DNA from: Chungangia koreensis
GTDB lineage: Bacteria; Bacillota; Bacilli; Bacillales_A; Planococcaceae
Length of the DNA stretch: 64,000 nt
Direction: 5' to 3'
Assembly: GCF_042651785.1 (NCBI RefSeq)
Contig: NZ_JBHSEC010000019.1
Location: 682,001-746,000 of the forward strand
Made by a program: the position numbers and the translations under genes. The notes under the pieces were generated by a model. The model ran no database searches, had not been told where the DNA came from, and was given only the letters and a program-made list of their open reading frames with translations. Each line of letters starts with the position of its first letter. Positions within the stretch are counted from its first letter, which is position 1. Positions 16,763 to 26,253 of the stretch are shown here, one piece after another.

Positions 16763-18808
16763 CTAAACTCGATGACTCTCGGGTTTACAATAAATGCAAA
16801 ATTGGTCTTTCCCATACTTTTTCGCTTCATAAAGAGACTGATCTGACTTGTCTAACAGTTCATCCAATGAACTTCCATGATCAGGATAAAATGATACCCC
16901 AATGGAGGAAGTTGGGGAGAAATCGATACCTCCGATTGACCATCCTTCCATCAAGTTCCTTTTGATACGCTCAACGATGATCATCGTATCTCTTTCCCTC
17001 TCAGCGGAATTGAGCGGCAAACCAGTCAATAGGATGACGAACTCATCTCCCCCTAATCTGGATACCAAATCTTCTGTTTGAATGCTCCGTTTTAAAGCGA
17101 GACCGAATTGGCGGATGAATTCATCCCCCACTTCATGGCCAAAAGTATCATTGATCAGCTTAAAGTTGTCACCATCAAGATATAGTACTGCAACGGAATG
17201 AGTCTCTGATTTGGCTTTTTCTGCAATAATCGGGAATTCCTTCAACAGGAAGCTACGGTTAGGCAGGTTTGTCAAGCCGTCATGATACGCCATATACCGA
17301 AGGTTTTCTTCCAATTTCTTGCGTTCAGTGATCTCCCTGGACATGATTACATGTTGATATACTTGACTGCTTTCCATATCTTTTACTGGTGTGATAAAGG
17401 TCTCAGTCCAAAGTGAATCACCATTCTTGCAAATGAGTTCATATTCACCAATGACACTTTCCCCGGCACTGATTTTCTGAATGGACTCATCCAGCCATCT
17501 CCTCCTACTTTCTTCAGAAAGCAAATCAGTATAAAAAGTACCGAGTTTCTCTTCTTTTTCAAGTCCTAGCCTCTTTTCATGGGAGGGTGAAGTATATAGG
17601 ACAAATCCATATTCATCTGTTATCGCAATCAGATCATTCGTATTCTCCGTAATTAGATTGAAGGTTTTTTCGATATTCCTTAATTCCGATAGGACTTTCT
17701 TTTTTCCAGTAATATCGAATTCAATGATCAGAAACTTTTCGATTTCCTCTTCCCCATCGTTTAAGGGAATGACAGTCGCATCCACCCAGTATGACTGGCC
17801 ATCTTTTTTACGATGTTTCAGTTCTCCGGTCCAAACGTCGCCTGCATATACCTTATCCATAACTTCATGATGAAATGGATAAGAATGATTGTCATTAAAA
17901 ATTTTATGATACGTATTCAGCAACTCATTTTCCTTGTATTGGGAAGTTTCAATATAAAGGTCGTTGACATGCTGGATCTTGCCGTGCCGATCTGTGATCG
18001 TCACGATAGCAGCAGTAGAAATCCCTTTCTTATACCCTTCCAAGATATTTAAAGTTGCTTTAAGATCTTCCTTAAGTTTCATCTCTTCTGTAATTTCCTG
18101 GAATAGTATGAAAATCGCGATGACCTCTTCTTCTTTCTTAATAGGAGAGAAACTGGTCAAAAAAGTTCCAATTTGACCGTCTGCCTTGATCCTCTTATTC
18201 AATATAGAAGATTTTCCTTCACCTTCTAATGCCTGTTGGAAATTCGACTGAACATTATTTACATCCTGAAAGGAATGAATGGGTAGCTTAATATATGGAG
18301 TTCCTTTATATTGATCGATCGGCAGTCCGAATATCTCCTCAAACCGATTATTCATATCAAAAATGGTTCCATCTCTTCTAACGACAACTGTCGGATCAAT
18401 GGACACAGTTAAAAGAGACTGGAAGAAAAGGTACTTTTCCTCAATCTCTTTCTGTCTAGATACTTCTTTTGTAATAGCCAGAATGTAAACATCGTCTCCC
18501 TTAAAAACTGGAGTAACAGTTGTTTCATTCATTCGTTCGTGGTCTGAAAAAAGATAGAAGTCCCGATACGTTAAAACTCTTCTTTCTCGAACCGCCTTTT
18601 CGTAGTTCTCCAAGATCGGCTTTGCATGTTCAGGAGAAAGGAATTCATCAATTCTTTGACCGATTGGTGATTGTATGAACACATCTTTTGTAGGATTATT
18701 CAAGTAAATATATTCATAACCTTCTTCTACCTGTTTTAAAAAGAACACATAATCTTCGCTTAATCCAAACAAAGCATTAAAATGTTCGTAAGTAAAAAAT
18801 TGTTCCAC
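16763..18808 (-). CDS. Multi-PAS diguanylate cyclase
   Basis: About 681 residues with four PAS-type sensor domains in tandem (roughly 5-115, 120-240, 255-375 and 385-505) and a C-terminal GGDEF domain (about 515-670) that should make cyclic-di-GMP. The active site RLGGDEF is intact. The inhibitory I-site position five residues ahead reads QTED rather than RxxD, so product inhibition may be lost. No membrane helix is seen, so it is probably a cytoplasmic redox or small-ligand sensor. The GTG at 18808 follows AAGGAGG by 8 bases; a longer reading from 18862 would begin before that site. No EAL domain is present. Confidence 0.87.
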   Translation of the reverse strand: MEQFFTYEHFNALFGLSEDYVFFLKQVEEGYEYIYLNNPTKDVFIQSPIGQRIDEFLSPEHAKPILENYEKAVRERRVLTYRDFYLFSDHERMNETTVTPVFKGDDVYILAITKEVSRQKEIEEKYLFFQSLLTVSIDPTVVVRRDGTIFDMNNRFEEIFGLPIDQYKGTPYIKLPIHSFQDVNNVQSNFQQALEGEGKSSILNKRIKADGQIGTFLTSFSPIKKEEEVIAIFILFQEITEEMKLKEDLKATLNILEGYKKGISTAAIVTITDRHGKIQHVNDLYIETSQYKENELLNTYHKIFNDNHSYPFHHEVMDKVYAGDVWTGELKHRKKDGQSYWVDATVIPLNDGEEEIEKFLIIEFDITGKKKVLSELRNIEKTFNLITENTNDLIAITDEYGFVLYTSPSHEKRLGLEKEEKLGTFYTDLLSEESRRRWLDESIQKISAGESVIGEYELICKNGDSLWTETFITPVKDMESSQVYQHVIMSREITERKKLEENLRYMAYHDGLTNLPNRSFLLKEFPIIAEKAKSETHSVAVLYLDGDNFKLINDTFGHEVGDEFIRQFGLALKRSIQTEDLVSRLGGDEFVILLTGLPLNSAERERDTMIIVERIKRNLMEGWSIGGIDFSPTSSIGVSFYPDHGSSLDELLDKSDQSLYEAKKYGKDQFCIYCKPESHRV

Positions 18809-18947
18809 CAATAGGCCCTCCTTCCAAACCACTCCGTTTTCGCTTTGGAAACTCTCTAACACGTTACTAATGTCCTATATTCAATCATAAATCGAATTAT
18901 AGTTAAATACAATCAGAATATTATTCATAATTACATTAATTACATTC

Positions 18948-20027
18948 TTATAGTTGTTTATAATCCAAGATGAGTGAAACCATTTCATCTGGGGTTTTCG
19001 GTTGTTTAGCCTTTTGCATGGATGCAATAAATTCAGAAGAATGATTTTGTACTATAGCAATGGATTCTTCTAAGCTTTGCTCTGTAAGTTCTTCTTCCAT
19101 TAAAACTTCAGCAAATCCTAGCTTTTTAAATAACTTTGCGTTTAAAATTTGATCTCCCCTACTTTGCTGAGCAGATAACGGGATCAGTAACATCGGCTTC
19201 TTCAATGCCAAAAATTCGAATATGGAATTTGAACCAGCTCTTGATATGATGATATCAGAAGCAGATAACAAATCAGATAGCTCTGTTGTAACATATTCAA
19301 GCTGCTTATAGCCTTTTACACCTTCCAATGAAGAATCGAGCTTTCCTTTTCCGCATAGATGAAAGACATCATATTCAGTTAATAAGGTAGGTAAAAGTTT
19401 ACGCACTGCATCGTTTATAGTTACAGAGCCTTGACTGCCACCCATGATGAGAATGACTTTTTTTGTCCCATCAAATCCCCCGACTTTTAACCCATTGCGG
19501 GGATTTCCTTTAAATAGACCGGGGCGGATCACTGCTCCCGTACAAGTGGATTTACCGGCAGGAAGGTGTTCCAATGTTTCTTCAAATACTGTGAAAATAT
19601 GCTGGGCAAATGGCAAAGCAAGTTTATTGGCCAATCCTGGTGTAACGTCAGACTCGTGGATGACAACTGGAATATTTGCAAGTTTCCCTGCCATTACAAC
19701 GGGAACTGATACAAATCCACCTTTTGAAAAAATGACCTCAGGTTTTAATTTGCGCAGCAAGAATAGTGATTGCATAGCGCCGCTTAGAACTTTAAAAGGA
19801 TCTGAAAAATTCTTCACTGAAAAGTATCTACGTAGTTTCCCGCTACTGATCGGATGATAAGTTACTTCTGGAAAAGAATCGGTGATCAACTCACGTTCGA
19901 TGCCATCATGTGATCCAATGTAGTGTAATTCATAGCCTCTATCCATAAAAAAAGGAATCAGCGCCTGATTCAAGGATACATGGCCTGCTGTTCCTCCTCC
20001 TGTCAACACAACTTTAGGGGTTTTCAT
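18948..20027 (-). CDS. MurG-like UDP-GlcNAc transferase, outside a cell-wall cluster
   Basis: A 359-residue GT-B glycosyltransferase with the MurG marks: N-terminal LTGGGTAGHVSLNQAL, middle FSKGGFVSVPVV and HESDVTPGLANK, and C-terminal MGGSQGS and ISRAGSNSIFEFLAL. MurG adds N-acetylglucosamine to lipid I to make lipid II. The classical murG sits in the dcw cluster with mraY, murD and ftsZ; none of these is nearby, so this may be a second copy, as known in some Bacillus species. AGGAG lies about 7 bases before the ATG at 20027. It is 139 bases upstream of the cyclase gene on the same strand. Confidence 0.8.
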   Translation of the reverse strand: MKTPKVVLTGGGTAGHVSLNQALIPFFMDRGYELHYIGSHDGIERELITDSFPEVTYHPISSGKLRRYFSVKNFSDPFKVLSGAMQSLFLLRKLKPEVIFSKGGFVSVPVVMAGKLANIPVVIHESDVTPGLANKLALPFAQHIFTVFEETLEHLPAGKSTCTGAVIRPGLFKGNPRNGLKVGGFDGTKKVILIMGGSQGSVTINDAVRKLLPTLLTEYDVFHLCGKGKLDSSLEGVKGYKQLEYVTTELSDLLSASDIIISRAGSNSIFEFLALKKPMLLIPLSAQQSRGDQILNAKLFKKLGFAEVLMEEELTEQSLEESIAIVQNHSSEFIASMQKAKQPKTPDEMVSLILDYKQL

Positions 20028-20145
20028 TCCATTTCTCCTAACATTCAATAATCATGATTTAAAGTATGACAGCGAAAAGCTTATATGCCTTAAGCGATCA
20101 GAAGATGCTATACTTTAATTTAGTCTATTAGAAGGGAAATGTAAA

Positions 20146-21510
20146 ATGGTTGAAACTGCATCTATGAAGAACAAATGGTCCAAAATGATAAGTATCATCT
20201 TCCCGATTTTAATCACTCAAGTAGCCATGAATCTTATTTCATTTTTTGATGTATTTATGTCAAGCCGCTACGGTACTGATGATTTGGCGGGTGTCTCGAT
20301 CGGTTCTTCGATTTGGCTACCGGTCTATACAGGACTTGCTGGAATCTTATTATCTGTCTCTCCTTTAGTGGCTCAGCTATCAGGAGCAAAAAATAAAAAA
20401 GAAGTACGATTCACTGTACAACAGGGTATATATGTTGCAATCGGATTGGCACTAATTGTATTTATACTTCTACAGCTTATTAGTCATGCCTTTTTAGTTA
20501 GAATGGATCTCGAGCCTGCTGTAATCCGGATTGCAAGCGAATATTTGTTTTCCATGAGTTTTGGACTTTTCCCTCTTTTCATCTATAGTACCATCCGCTC
20601 TTATATAGACGCTTTAGGAATGACAAGGGTCACGATGTTCATAACTTTAATGTCTGCGCCAATCAATGTTCTCTTTAACTATCTTTTCATCTTCGGAAAG
20701 TTTGGCTTCCCTGAATTGGGTGGTGTAGGTGCAGGGGTGGCGTCTGCCATTACATATTGGTTGATTCTCGGAATTTCCTTGTGGATTCTTAGAACAATGC
20801 CAACGTTTTCAGAGTATCAAATATTAAATGGATGGTCCAAAGTTTCCTTTGGAAAGATGAAAGAAATCATTACACTCGGAATCCCGATTGGAATATCCAT
20901 TTTAGCGGAAGTGAGCATCTTTTCTGCGGTAACCTTAATGATGGGTAAATACGGAACAGAAATTATTTCCGCTCATCAGATCGCTATGAACTTCACTTCA
21001 CTTCTTTATATGGTCCCTCTTTCTGTTTCGATGGGGGCAACGATTCTGGTCGGTCATGAAGTCGGAGCAAAAAGATACCATGACGCCAAACAGTATAGCT
21101 GGATGGGTGTAACTGCGGCAGTTGTTTTCAGTTTCTTTTCCATTGCAATTCTTCTCCTCTTCAGAGGGCAAATAGCCAGTTTGTATTCGTCCGATCAGGC
21201 TGTGGTCTCCTTAGCTATACAGTTCTTTGTCTTTGCAGCATTGTTCCAGCTGTCTGATGCTATTCAAGCACCGGTTCAAGGAGCGCTTCGCGGATATAAA
21301 GATGTCAATGTAACCTTTATAATGGCTATCATATCTTATTGGATCATCGGGCTTCCAACCGGTTATTTACTATCCGAATATACTGACCTCGGACCATTCG
21401 GTTATTGGATTGGTTTAATAACTGGATTGACAATAGGAGCGGCAACTTTGTCAGGAAGGTTACTACGTCTTCAAGCGAAAAGAAAGTCTAATGATAGTGT
21501 ACAAGCATAA
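20146..21510 (+). CDS. MATE family multidrug/sodium antiporter
   Basis: A 454-residue membrane protein with about twelve predicted helices in two similar halves. It has the MATE hallmarks: an N-terminal PILITQVAMNLISFFDVFMSSRYG, a first-half P-rich SAPINVLFNYLFIFGKFGFPELGGVGAGVAS and a second-half TLGIPIGISILAEVSIFS. Such proteins export cationic drugs or metabolites in exchange for Na+ or H+. AAGGGAAATG precedes the ATG, and an extended -10 (TGCTATACT, 20106-20114) is a plausible promoter. It is a single gene facing away from murG, with its own terminator. Confidence 0.9.
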   Translation: MVETASMKNKWSKMISIIFPILITQVAMNLISFFDVFMSSRYGTDDLAGVSIGSSIWLPVYTGLAGILLSVSPLVAQLSGAKNKKEVRFTVQQGIYVAIGLALIVFILLQLISHAFLVRMDLEPAVIRIASEYLFSMSFGLFPLFIYSTIRSYIDALGMTRVTMFITLMSAPINVLFNYLFIFGKFGFPELGGVGAGVASAITYWLILGISLWILRTMPTFSEYQILNGWSKVSFGKMKEIITLGIPIGISILAEVSIFSAVTLMMGKYGTEIISAHQIAMNFTSLLYMVPLSVSMGATILVGHEVGAKRYHDAKQYSWMGVTAAVVFSFFSIAILLLFRGQIASLYSSDQAVVSLAIQFFVFAALFQLSDAIQAPVQGALRGYKDVNVTFIMAIISYWIIGLPTGYLLSEYTDLGPFGYWIGLITGLTIGAATLSGRLLRLQAKRKSNDSVQA

Positions 21511-21513
21511 CCA

Positions 21514-21547
21514 AAGCCCAAGAAAATTTTAATGTTTTCTTGGGCTT
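21514..21547. terminator. Bidirectional terminator between MATE and ger genes
   Basis: A perfect 13-bp stem (AAGCCCAAGAAAA / TTTTCTTGGGCTT) with an 8-base loop, lying between the convergent MATE and gerC genes. Confidence 0.88.
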
Positions 21548-21557
21548 AATTAATTGA

Positions 21558-22643
21558 TCATTGGAGTATGCCTGTTGAATAGATCGTTGACTTAACTTTC
21601 ACATCAAAATCTATCTTCTTATAAGTATCATGCCATTTCCCCTCTTTCCAAATGTTCGGATGAAAGGCACGTACTTGCCTACCTATTCCTAAAGCATCAC
21701 TTTCTGCATCTTGAATTTTCTGGAATATCCCCTTCATATCCCCCTCTATTTTTTCATTCAGAAATTTTTCTAATTCATTTATGGTCTCTTTTTTAGCTAT
21801 ACTTTGCACAGCCAACTCATTGATTGAAATATTTAAGTTATACGTAGCGTGTAGTTTTAAATTTTCTCCGTCTATTCTCCACTTTTTCTTAGCTTTTTCC
21901 ACATCTATTATCAGTGGATACTCTTTCCCTTTATGATTCCACTGATATGTTAGTCTTGCTTGTTTACCAATTTGGTCTCTCATAATGTTCAGTAAAACCG
22001 ATTCCTTGGTTGTCAAATACTCTCCGGTATAAACCATGTCACTGAATAATGCAGCGCCACCAAGCTTGGGGTTAGAAGATTCTTTGTCAATCTGCAAATA
22101 AGGAAGGGTCAAATCAATCCCTGGGTCAAATAAAATGGTACATGCCTTTTGAAGTGTGACATCTATCGATTCAGATGTTAATACAGAACTTTCAATCAAA
22201 TCACTATAAAAGTCAGGTAATTCAGCTGTAAGGTTCAACTGTTCGTTTATATAGTCATCCATTGAACCTTCTACAATTACCAGCCTTGCATTTAATCGAT
22301 TTTTTGGGATGCGGTAGAACGGATCAAGATAATCGTATATGTTATGGGTAACGGTTTCATCCGACATTAACGCAACTTCTAAAACAGAAAGGTCGAGTAA
22401 CTGGTTAGTCTTTTTATTTGCCTGTATTCTTGCTGCATGTAATGATATTCCCTCCCCTTTAATAACCAGATATTCTATATTATCTTTACTGATTTTCGGA
22501 TAAGAAAAGTATGCGGTTATTTCCCCAGGATCCCCTTCATAGCCTACCATTTGTACAATTGATATGTTCTTGAATAATTGTTCATCCCAACAACCACCGA
22601 GTAAGAAAACGACAAAAAGTATGGGCAACCATTTCTTTTTCAT
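21558..22643 (-). CDS. gerC: Spore germinant receptor C subunit, lipoprotein
   Basis: The GerC subunit of a Ger nutrient receptor: a 361-residue lipoprotein that sits on the outer face of the spore inner membrane. The signal peptide MKKKWLPILFVVFLLGGCWDEQ ends in the lipobox LGGC followed by the WDxxE/L-type motif usual for Ger(x)C. The C-terminal half contains the conserved Ger(x)C domain (FHPNIWKEGKWHDTYKKIDFDVKV). I chose the ATG at 22643 because it overlaps the gerB stop in an ATGA, the same arrangement as gerA/gerB, and because GGAGG stands upstream; the ATG at 22661 has no site. Confidence 0.9.
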   Translation of the reverse strand: MKKKWLPILFVVFLLGGCWDEQLFKNISIVQMVGYEGDPGEITAYFSYPKISKDNIEYLVIKGEGISLHAARIQANKKTNQLLDLSVLEVALMSDETVTHNIYDYLDPFYRIPKNRLNARLVIVEGSMDDYINEQLNLTAELPDFYSDLIESSVLTSESIDVTLQKACTILFDPGIDLTLPYLQIDKESSNPKLGGAALFSDMVYTGEYLTTKESVLLNIMRDQIGKQARLTYQWNHKGKEYPLIIDVEKAKKKWRIDGENLKLHATYNLNISINELAVQSIAKKETINELEKFLNEKIEGDMKGIFQKIQDAESDALGIGRQVRAFHPNIWKEGKWHDTYKKIDFDVKVKSTIYSTGILQ

Positions 22644-23662
22644 TTTTGTCTTTTCCTCCATCCAATGAGTATGACGAAAAATGGAATGATCATTGAAAAT
22701 AGAATGTAAAGGGGGATAATGACATATCTCAAGATATTCATCACTTCCAACCTTATTAGGAAACTAGGAATAATGATCAAGAGCAAATGACAGACGATGG
22801 TGTACACTCTTTTGTGACGCTTGTTATTGTGCCGATGGACTAAAATTTTTGTGAAACTCAACATCGTAAAAGTGACTATGCTCCAAATGATCCAAATATA
22901 TAAGAAAAAAAGATCCAGCCTCTCTAAAAAGGTAACCTCTTGAGATTTCAAAACATAAAGTAACGGTTCCTGAATGATTTTGATCTCGGCCATACTGAAA
23001 TAAAGTAATACGATCAAAATCGAACCTAATAAAAAGACTGTTACAGTAAACCAATACCAAAAGAGAGGTTTTTTCATTCGCTCATCAGATGCATTGACAT
23101 ACTTTCGATAAATTAGATACACTTCCGAACCTAAAAAGACAATTTGTGCATATAATAGCCCTTCACCCCATTGTTTTAATGTTGAAGTTCCTAACGGAAG
23201 AATATTTGTCCAGACCAGGTCATCATAGGCCAGTAAAAGAAACAAGACAAATAAAGCGATTAAAGGAATGAAGATTGCTCCAAGATTAAGTACAGTTTCC
23301 GGACGACCCATATTTGCGTAAAATGAAACAAGAACCATTAATGCGATGATGATGAAATGAGGAGTATTAGGAAAAGCCCAAATTGCTAATATATAGTCAA
23401 CCGTTACAATAATTCCTATATTAACGATTAGCCAGTAGATTTCATACATCCACGATAAAATGCGTCCTAAGTGAAAATAATGATAACCTTTTTCGTACAA
23501 TAGAAGTTGAATGTAAAACAGTATAGAGGCAAGAATGAAAATCAGCCAAGCATCCCTGCCGCCATAATTGATAATTGATGATTGAAAAGTGATAAACACA
23601 ACGCCGGTTTGGATTATAAAGACGAGTAAGAAAAATTGAATCCTCGACAAAATGATTTTCAT
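22640..23662 (-). CDS. gerB: Spore germinant receptor B subunit (permease-like)
   Basis: A 340-residue membrane protein with about ten helices, related to amino-acid permeases (GerAB/ArcD/ProY group). The B subunit forms the likely germinant-binding pocket. The hydrophobic pattern is continuous from SRIQFFLLVFIIQTGVVF to the basic end GWRKRQK. It starts inside gerA (ATGA overlap at 23659-23662) and its stop overlaps the gerC start, so translation of the three is tightly coupled. The ligand cannot be told from sequence. Confidence 0.9.
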   Translation of the reverse strand: MKIILSRIQFFLLVFIIQTGVVFITFQSSIINYGGRDAWLIFILASILFYIQLLLYEKGYHYFHLGRILSWMYEIYWLIVNIGIIVTVDYILAIWAFPNTPHFIIIALMVLVSFYANMGRPETVLNLGAIFIPLIALFVLFLLLAYDDLVWTNILPLGTSTLKQWGEGLLYAQIVFLGSEVYLIYRKYVNASDERMKKPLFWYWFTVTVFLLGSILIVLLYFSMAEIKIIQEPLLYVLKSQEVTFLERLDLFFLYIWIIWSIVTFTMLSFTKILVHRHNNKRHKRVYTIVCHLLLIIIPSFLIRLEVMNILRYVIIPLYILFSMIIPFFVILIGWRKRQK

Positions 23663-25089
23663 ATATGTTTATCCTCTTGATCCATAGGCATCTTATAATT
23701 ATCCGTCTGTCGTTTAGGCTTTACAAAAGGCATTCGTGAGAAAACTTTTGCGAATTCTTTTGGTTGAAAAGGTATAAATGGCGATAAGTACGGTTGTTTT
23801 AAAGACGAAAGATTTAATAGATGAATGTAAAGTAATAAGGAACCAATGGCAATGCCGAAAAAACCGAAAATCGAAGCTGCAGCCATAAAAGGGAATCTCA
23901 ATAACCTAATTGCTGTATTCATTTCAGCTGATGGAATAGTAAAACTGGCTAATGCAGTCAAGGCAACTACAATAATCATGACATTGGAAACAAGCCCCGC
24001 ATTGGCAATAGCATCTCCAATTACTAGACCGCCTACAATTCCAATCGTTTGTCCGATTGGAGCAGGTAACCGGATACCTGCCTCCCGGATCATTTCAATC
24101 ATCAATTCCAAAATCAGGGCTTCAAATATTGGCCGATACGGTATTTCGTTTACTACTTGCTTGATTTGCCTGCTTAATTCAATTGGAAGGATTTCAGGAT
24201 TGTAGGAAACAACAGCGATATAAAAACTTGGCAACAGCACTGCAATTCCAAACCCTAAAATTCTGAGCAATCTATAAAAGGACCCAATCAAAGAGCGGCT
24301 GTTAAAATCATCAATAGTTTGGTAAAACGAAAAAAAAGTTGCAGGGCCAATGAGGGCGGTTGGTGAGCTATCGATTAAAATAGCCACTTTCCCTTCCTGC
24401 AAGTTAGCGATTACCCGATCTGGCCGTTCTGTATTCAATAGTTGCGGAAATGGTGACCATACGTGTTCCTCCAAATAATCCTCCAATAATCCGGGGCTTG
24501 TCATAGTGTCGGACTTAATCAAATTTATTTTCTTTTCTACCAATTGAATAACATCTTGTTCCGCAATAGTGTGCATATATATTATGGTTACGTTAGTTTT
24601 AACAAGATCACCAACCATAAAATTTTTCACGACTAAATCTGAAGTAAATACTTTTTTTCTTAGTAAAGATATATTCATATCAATACTCTCAACAAAACCC
24701 TCATGACTTCCTCTGACTACTTGCTCGTTTGCAGGTTCAGAAGGAGATCGGACCGCTACCTTTTGCATTTCAAGTGACATCATTAAGTTTTCAGAAGGAA
24801 ATATTACGACTGCATTTCCCTTTGTTACTTTATCCCGCAAGGTTTCCATCCGGAATGCTTCCACATTAGAGATAAAAGTTTCTCCGAAATGGTCTTCTTG
24901 AGACCAATGTTTTTCAATAAAAGTTAATTGTTCATTCATTAGGGCTTTATCCACAACGGTAGAATAATAACAAATAATGATGGATTGTTTGCTCCACTGC
25001 ATTTCTCTAACAATTAAATCTGCAGTATTATTAAAGCTTTTACGTATATATGAAATCAGTTTCTCATTAAATAGTTCTGAAGATGGCAT
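23659..25089 (-). CDS. gerA: Spore germinant receptor A subunit
   Basis: A 476-residue GerA-family protein: a soluble N-terminal region (about 1-240) and a C-terminal membrane part with several helices. The family stretch DSSPTALIGPATFFSFYQTIDDF and the PFMAAASIFGFFGIAIG helices are clear. With B and C it forms the receptor, recently described as a nutrient-gated ion channel. The ATG at 25089 is preceded by GAAGAGGTGA; the GTG at 25098 overlaps this site. A sigma-G-like promoter is just upstream. The intact operon shows the organism is a spore former. Confidence 0.93.
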   Translation of the reverse strand: MPSSELFNEKLISYIRKSFNNTADLIVREMQWSKQSIIICYYSTVVDKALMNEQLTFIEKHWSQEDHFGETFISNVEAFRMETLRDKVTKGNAVVIFPSENLMMSLEMQKVAVRSPSEPANEQVVRGSHEGFVESIDMNISLLRKKVFTSDLVVKNFMVGDLVKTNVTIIYMHTIAEQDVIQLVEKKINLIKSDTMTSPGLLEDYLEEHVWSPFPQLLNTERPDRVIANLQEGKVAILIDSSPTALIGPATFFSFYQTIDDFNSRSLIGSFYRLLRILGFGIAVLLPSFYIAVVSYNPEILPIELSRQIKQVVNEIPYRPIFEALILELMIEMIREAGIRLPAPIGQTIGIVGGLVIGDAIANAGLVSNVMIIVVALTALASFTIPSAEMNTAIRLLRFPFMAAASIFGFFGIAIGSLLLYIHLLNLSSLKQPYLSPFIPFQPKEFAKVFSRMPFVKPKRQTDNYKMPMDQEDKHI

Positions 25090-25107
25090 ACGATTCACCT
25101 CTTCAGA

Positions 25108-25138
25108 CAGTATGTTCTTCTGATACTTACCTTAAACA
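25108..25138 (-). promoter_or_regulatory. Putative sigma-G promoter of the ger operon
   Basis: TGTTTA, 18-base spacer, CATACTG on the minus strand, close to the forespore sigma-G consensus (TGnATA, then CATACTA), ending about 19 bases before the gerA start codon. Confidence 0.45.
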
Positions 25139-25280
25139 GAAAATGCCGACAGGATTGAAAGAGAAATTGTAGACAAAAGTATTTCTTCAAATTTAATATC
25201 GGTAAAATCGATTACATTAATTACCATTGAACGATTGTTACATTTATATTACAATAGTATTACATTTAAAAGACAAAAAA

Positions 25281-25299
25281 GCACTGCAAAGTGCAGTGC
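25281..25299 (-). terminator. Terminator of the CAP gene
   Basis: GCACTGCA, three-base loop, TGCAGTGC, followed on the minus strand by TTTTTTGTC. It lies 32 bases beyond the stop codon. Confidence 0.85.
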
Positions 25300-25330
25300 G
25301 ATTAAGAATTAACACTATTCAAGTTTTCTC

Positions 25331-26203
25331 TTATTTTTGGATGAATTGTTGTGTCCAAACGTTTCCGTTTTCAACATATCCGATACCGATATGTGTGAAG
25401 TCAGCTTTCATAATGTTAGCACGGTGTCCTGGAGATTCCATCCAAGCTTTTACCACTTCTTCTGGTGTACGTTGCCCCTTAGCAATATTTTCACCAGCAG
25501 AACGGTAATCAATCCCGTTTGCTTTCATTTGATCGAATGGAGAACCTAAAGTCGGACTATTGTGATCAAAATAACCGTTTTTCGCCATATCTGCTGATTT
25601 TTCCTCAGCTGAATTCATCAAAGGCATATCGATCGCTAATGGTTTTAGTCCTTCTTTTGCACGTTCAGCGTTAGTCAAATCAAGAACTTGTTGCTCAAAA
25701 TCGCCAATTCCCTGAGTGGCAGGTTTTTCTTCAGCTTTTGGAGCTTGCGTTTCTGTTCTAGCTTGTTGAGTGTTTGAAGGAGCTGGAGCAGCTTGTTTTG
25801 GTTGTTCAGCTTTTGGCGCTTCTTTTACTGGTGCTTTTTCTGCTTTGAAGTCTTCTTGAGAAGGCGCTTTTTCTGCTTTAGGAGATTCTTTAACAACCTC
25901 TCTTTTTGGAGCTTGTTGTTCTGTTACTTTGCCATTTTCAAAGTTGAATGAGTTTCCTTCAAAGCCCTGAAGTTGAGCAAGAAGATTTTGTAATGCTGCT
26001 TTGGAAGCTTTCAAGTCTTCCAAGCTATTTAAATCGGTTGAGATTTTTTTAACCTCACCGTTTACGTAAAAATTGATAGTTGTGTCTGAATTCCAGACTT
26101 TATATTCTTTTGTATATTCATGATCAAACGATGAAGCCTCAGCATTTAAACCTGGTGTTACAATTGCTGTAGAAAGCATAATGATTGGTAACCATTTTTT
26201 CAT
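25331..26203 (-). CDS. Secreted CAP/SCP-domain protein (YkwD-like)
   Basis: A 290-residue exported protein with a Sec signal peptide (cleavage likely after NAEA, about residue 23) and an N-terminal region of about 60 residues. A K/E/A/P-rich linker follows (about 95-165, imperfect KAEKAP/KEAPKAE repeats), and then a CAP domain (about 168-290). CAP residues are present: LTNAERAKEGL, the histidine in YFDHNSP, AGENIAKG and SPGHRANIM. Bacterial YkwD-type proteins are found on spores and in the medium; their activity is not settled. AGGAGGAA precedes the ATG. The linker may thread through the wall. Confidence 0.88.
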   Translation of the reverse strand: MKKWLPIIMLSTAIVTPGLNAEASSFDHEYTKEYKVWNSDTTINFYVNGEVKKISTDLNSLEDLKASKAALQNLLAQLQGFEGNSFNFENGKVTEQQAPKREVVKESPKAEKAPSQEDFKAEKAPVKEAPKAEQPKQAAPAPSNTQQARTETQAPKAEEKPATQGIGDFEQQVLDLTNAERAKEGLKPLAIDMPLMNSAEEKSADMAKNGYFDHNSPTLGSPFDQMKANGIDYRSAGENIAKGQRTPEEVVKAWMESPGHRANIMKADFTHIGIGYVENGNVWTQQFIQK

Positions 26204-26253
26204 ATGCTTATTCCTCCTCTCTGCGAATATCTTAACGCAGAGTTAAGAGAAAG

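Noticed and set aside
19444..19857. 137-residue plus-strand frame
   Set aside because: It lies wholly antisense to the MurG-like gene, without a ribosome site or recognisable motif.
25860..25930. CRISPR-like or tandem DNA repeat in the CAP gene
   Set aside because: The similar units encode an imperfect KAEKAP/KEAPKAE protein linker; spacing is irregular and there are no spacers.
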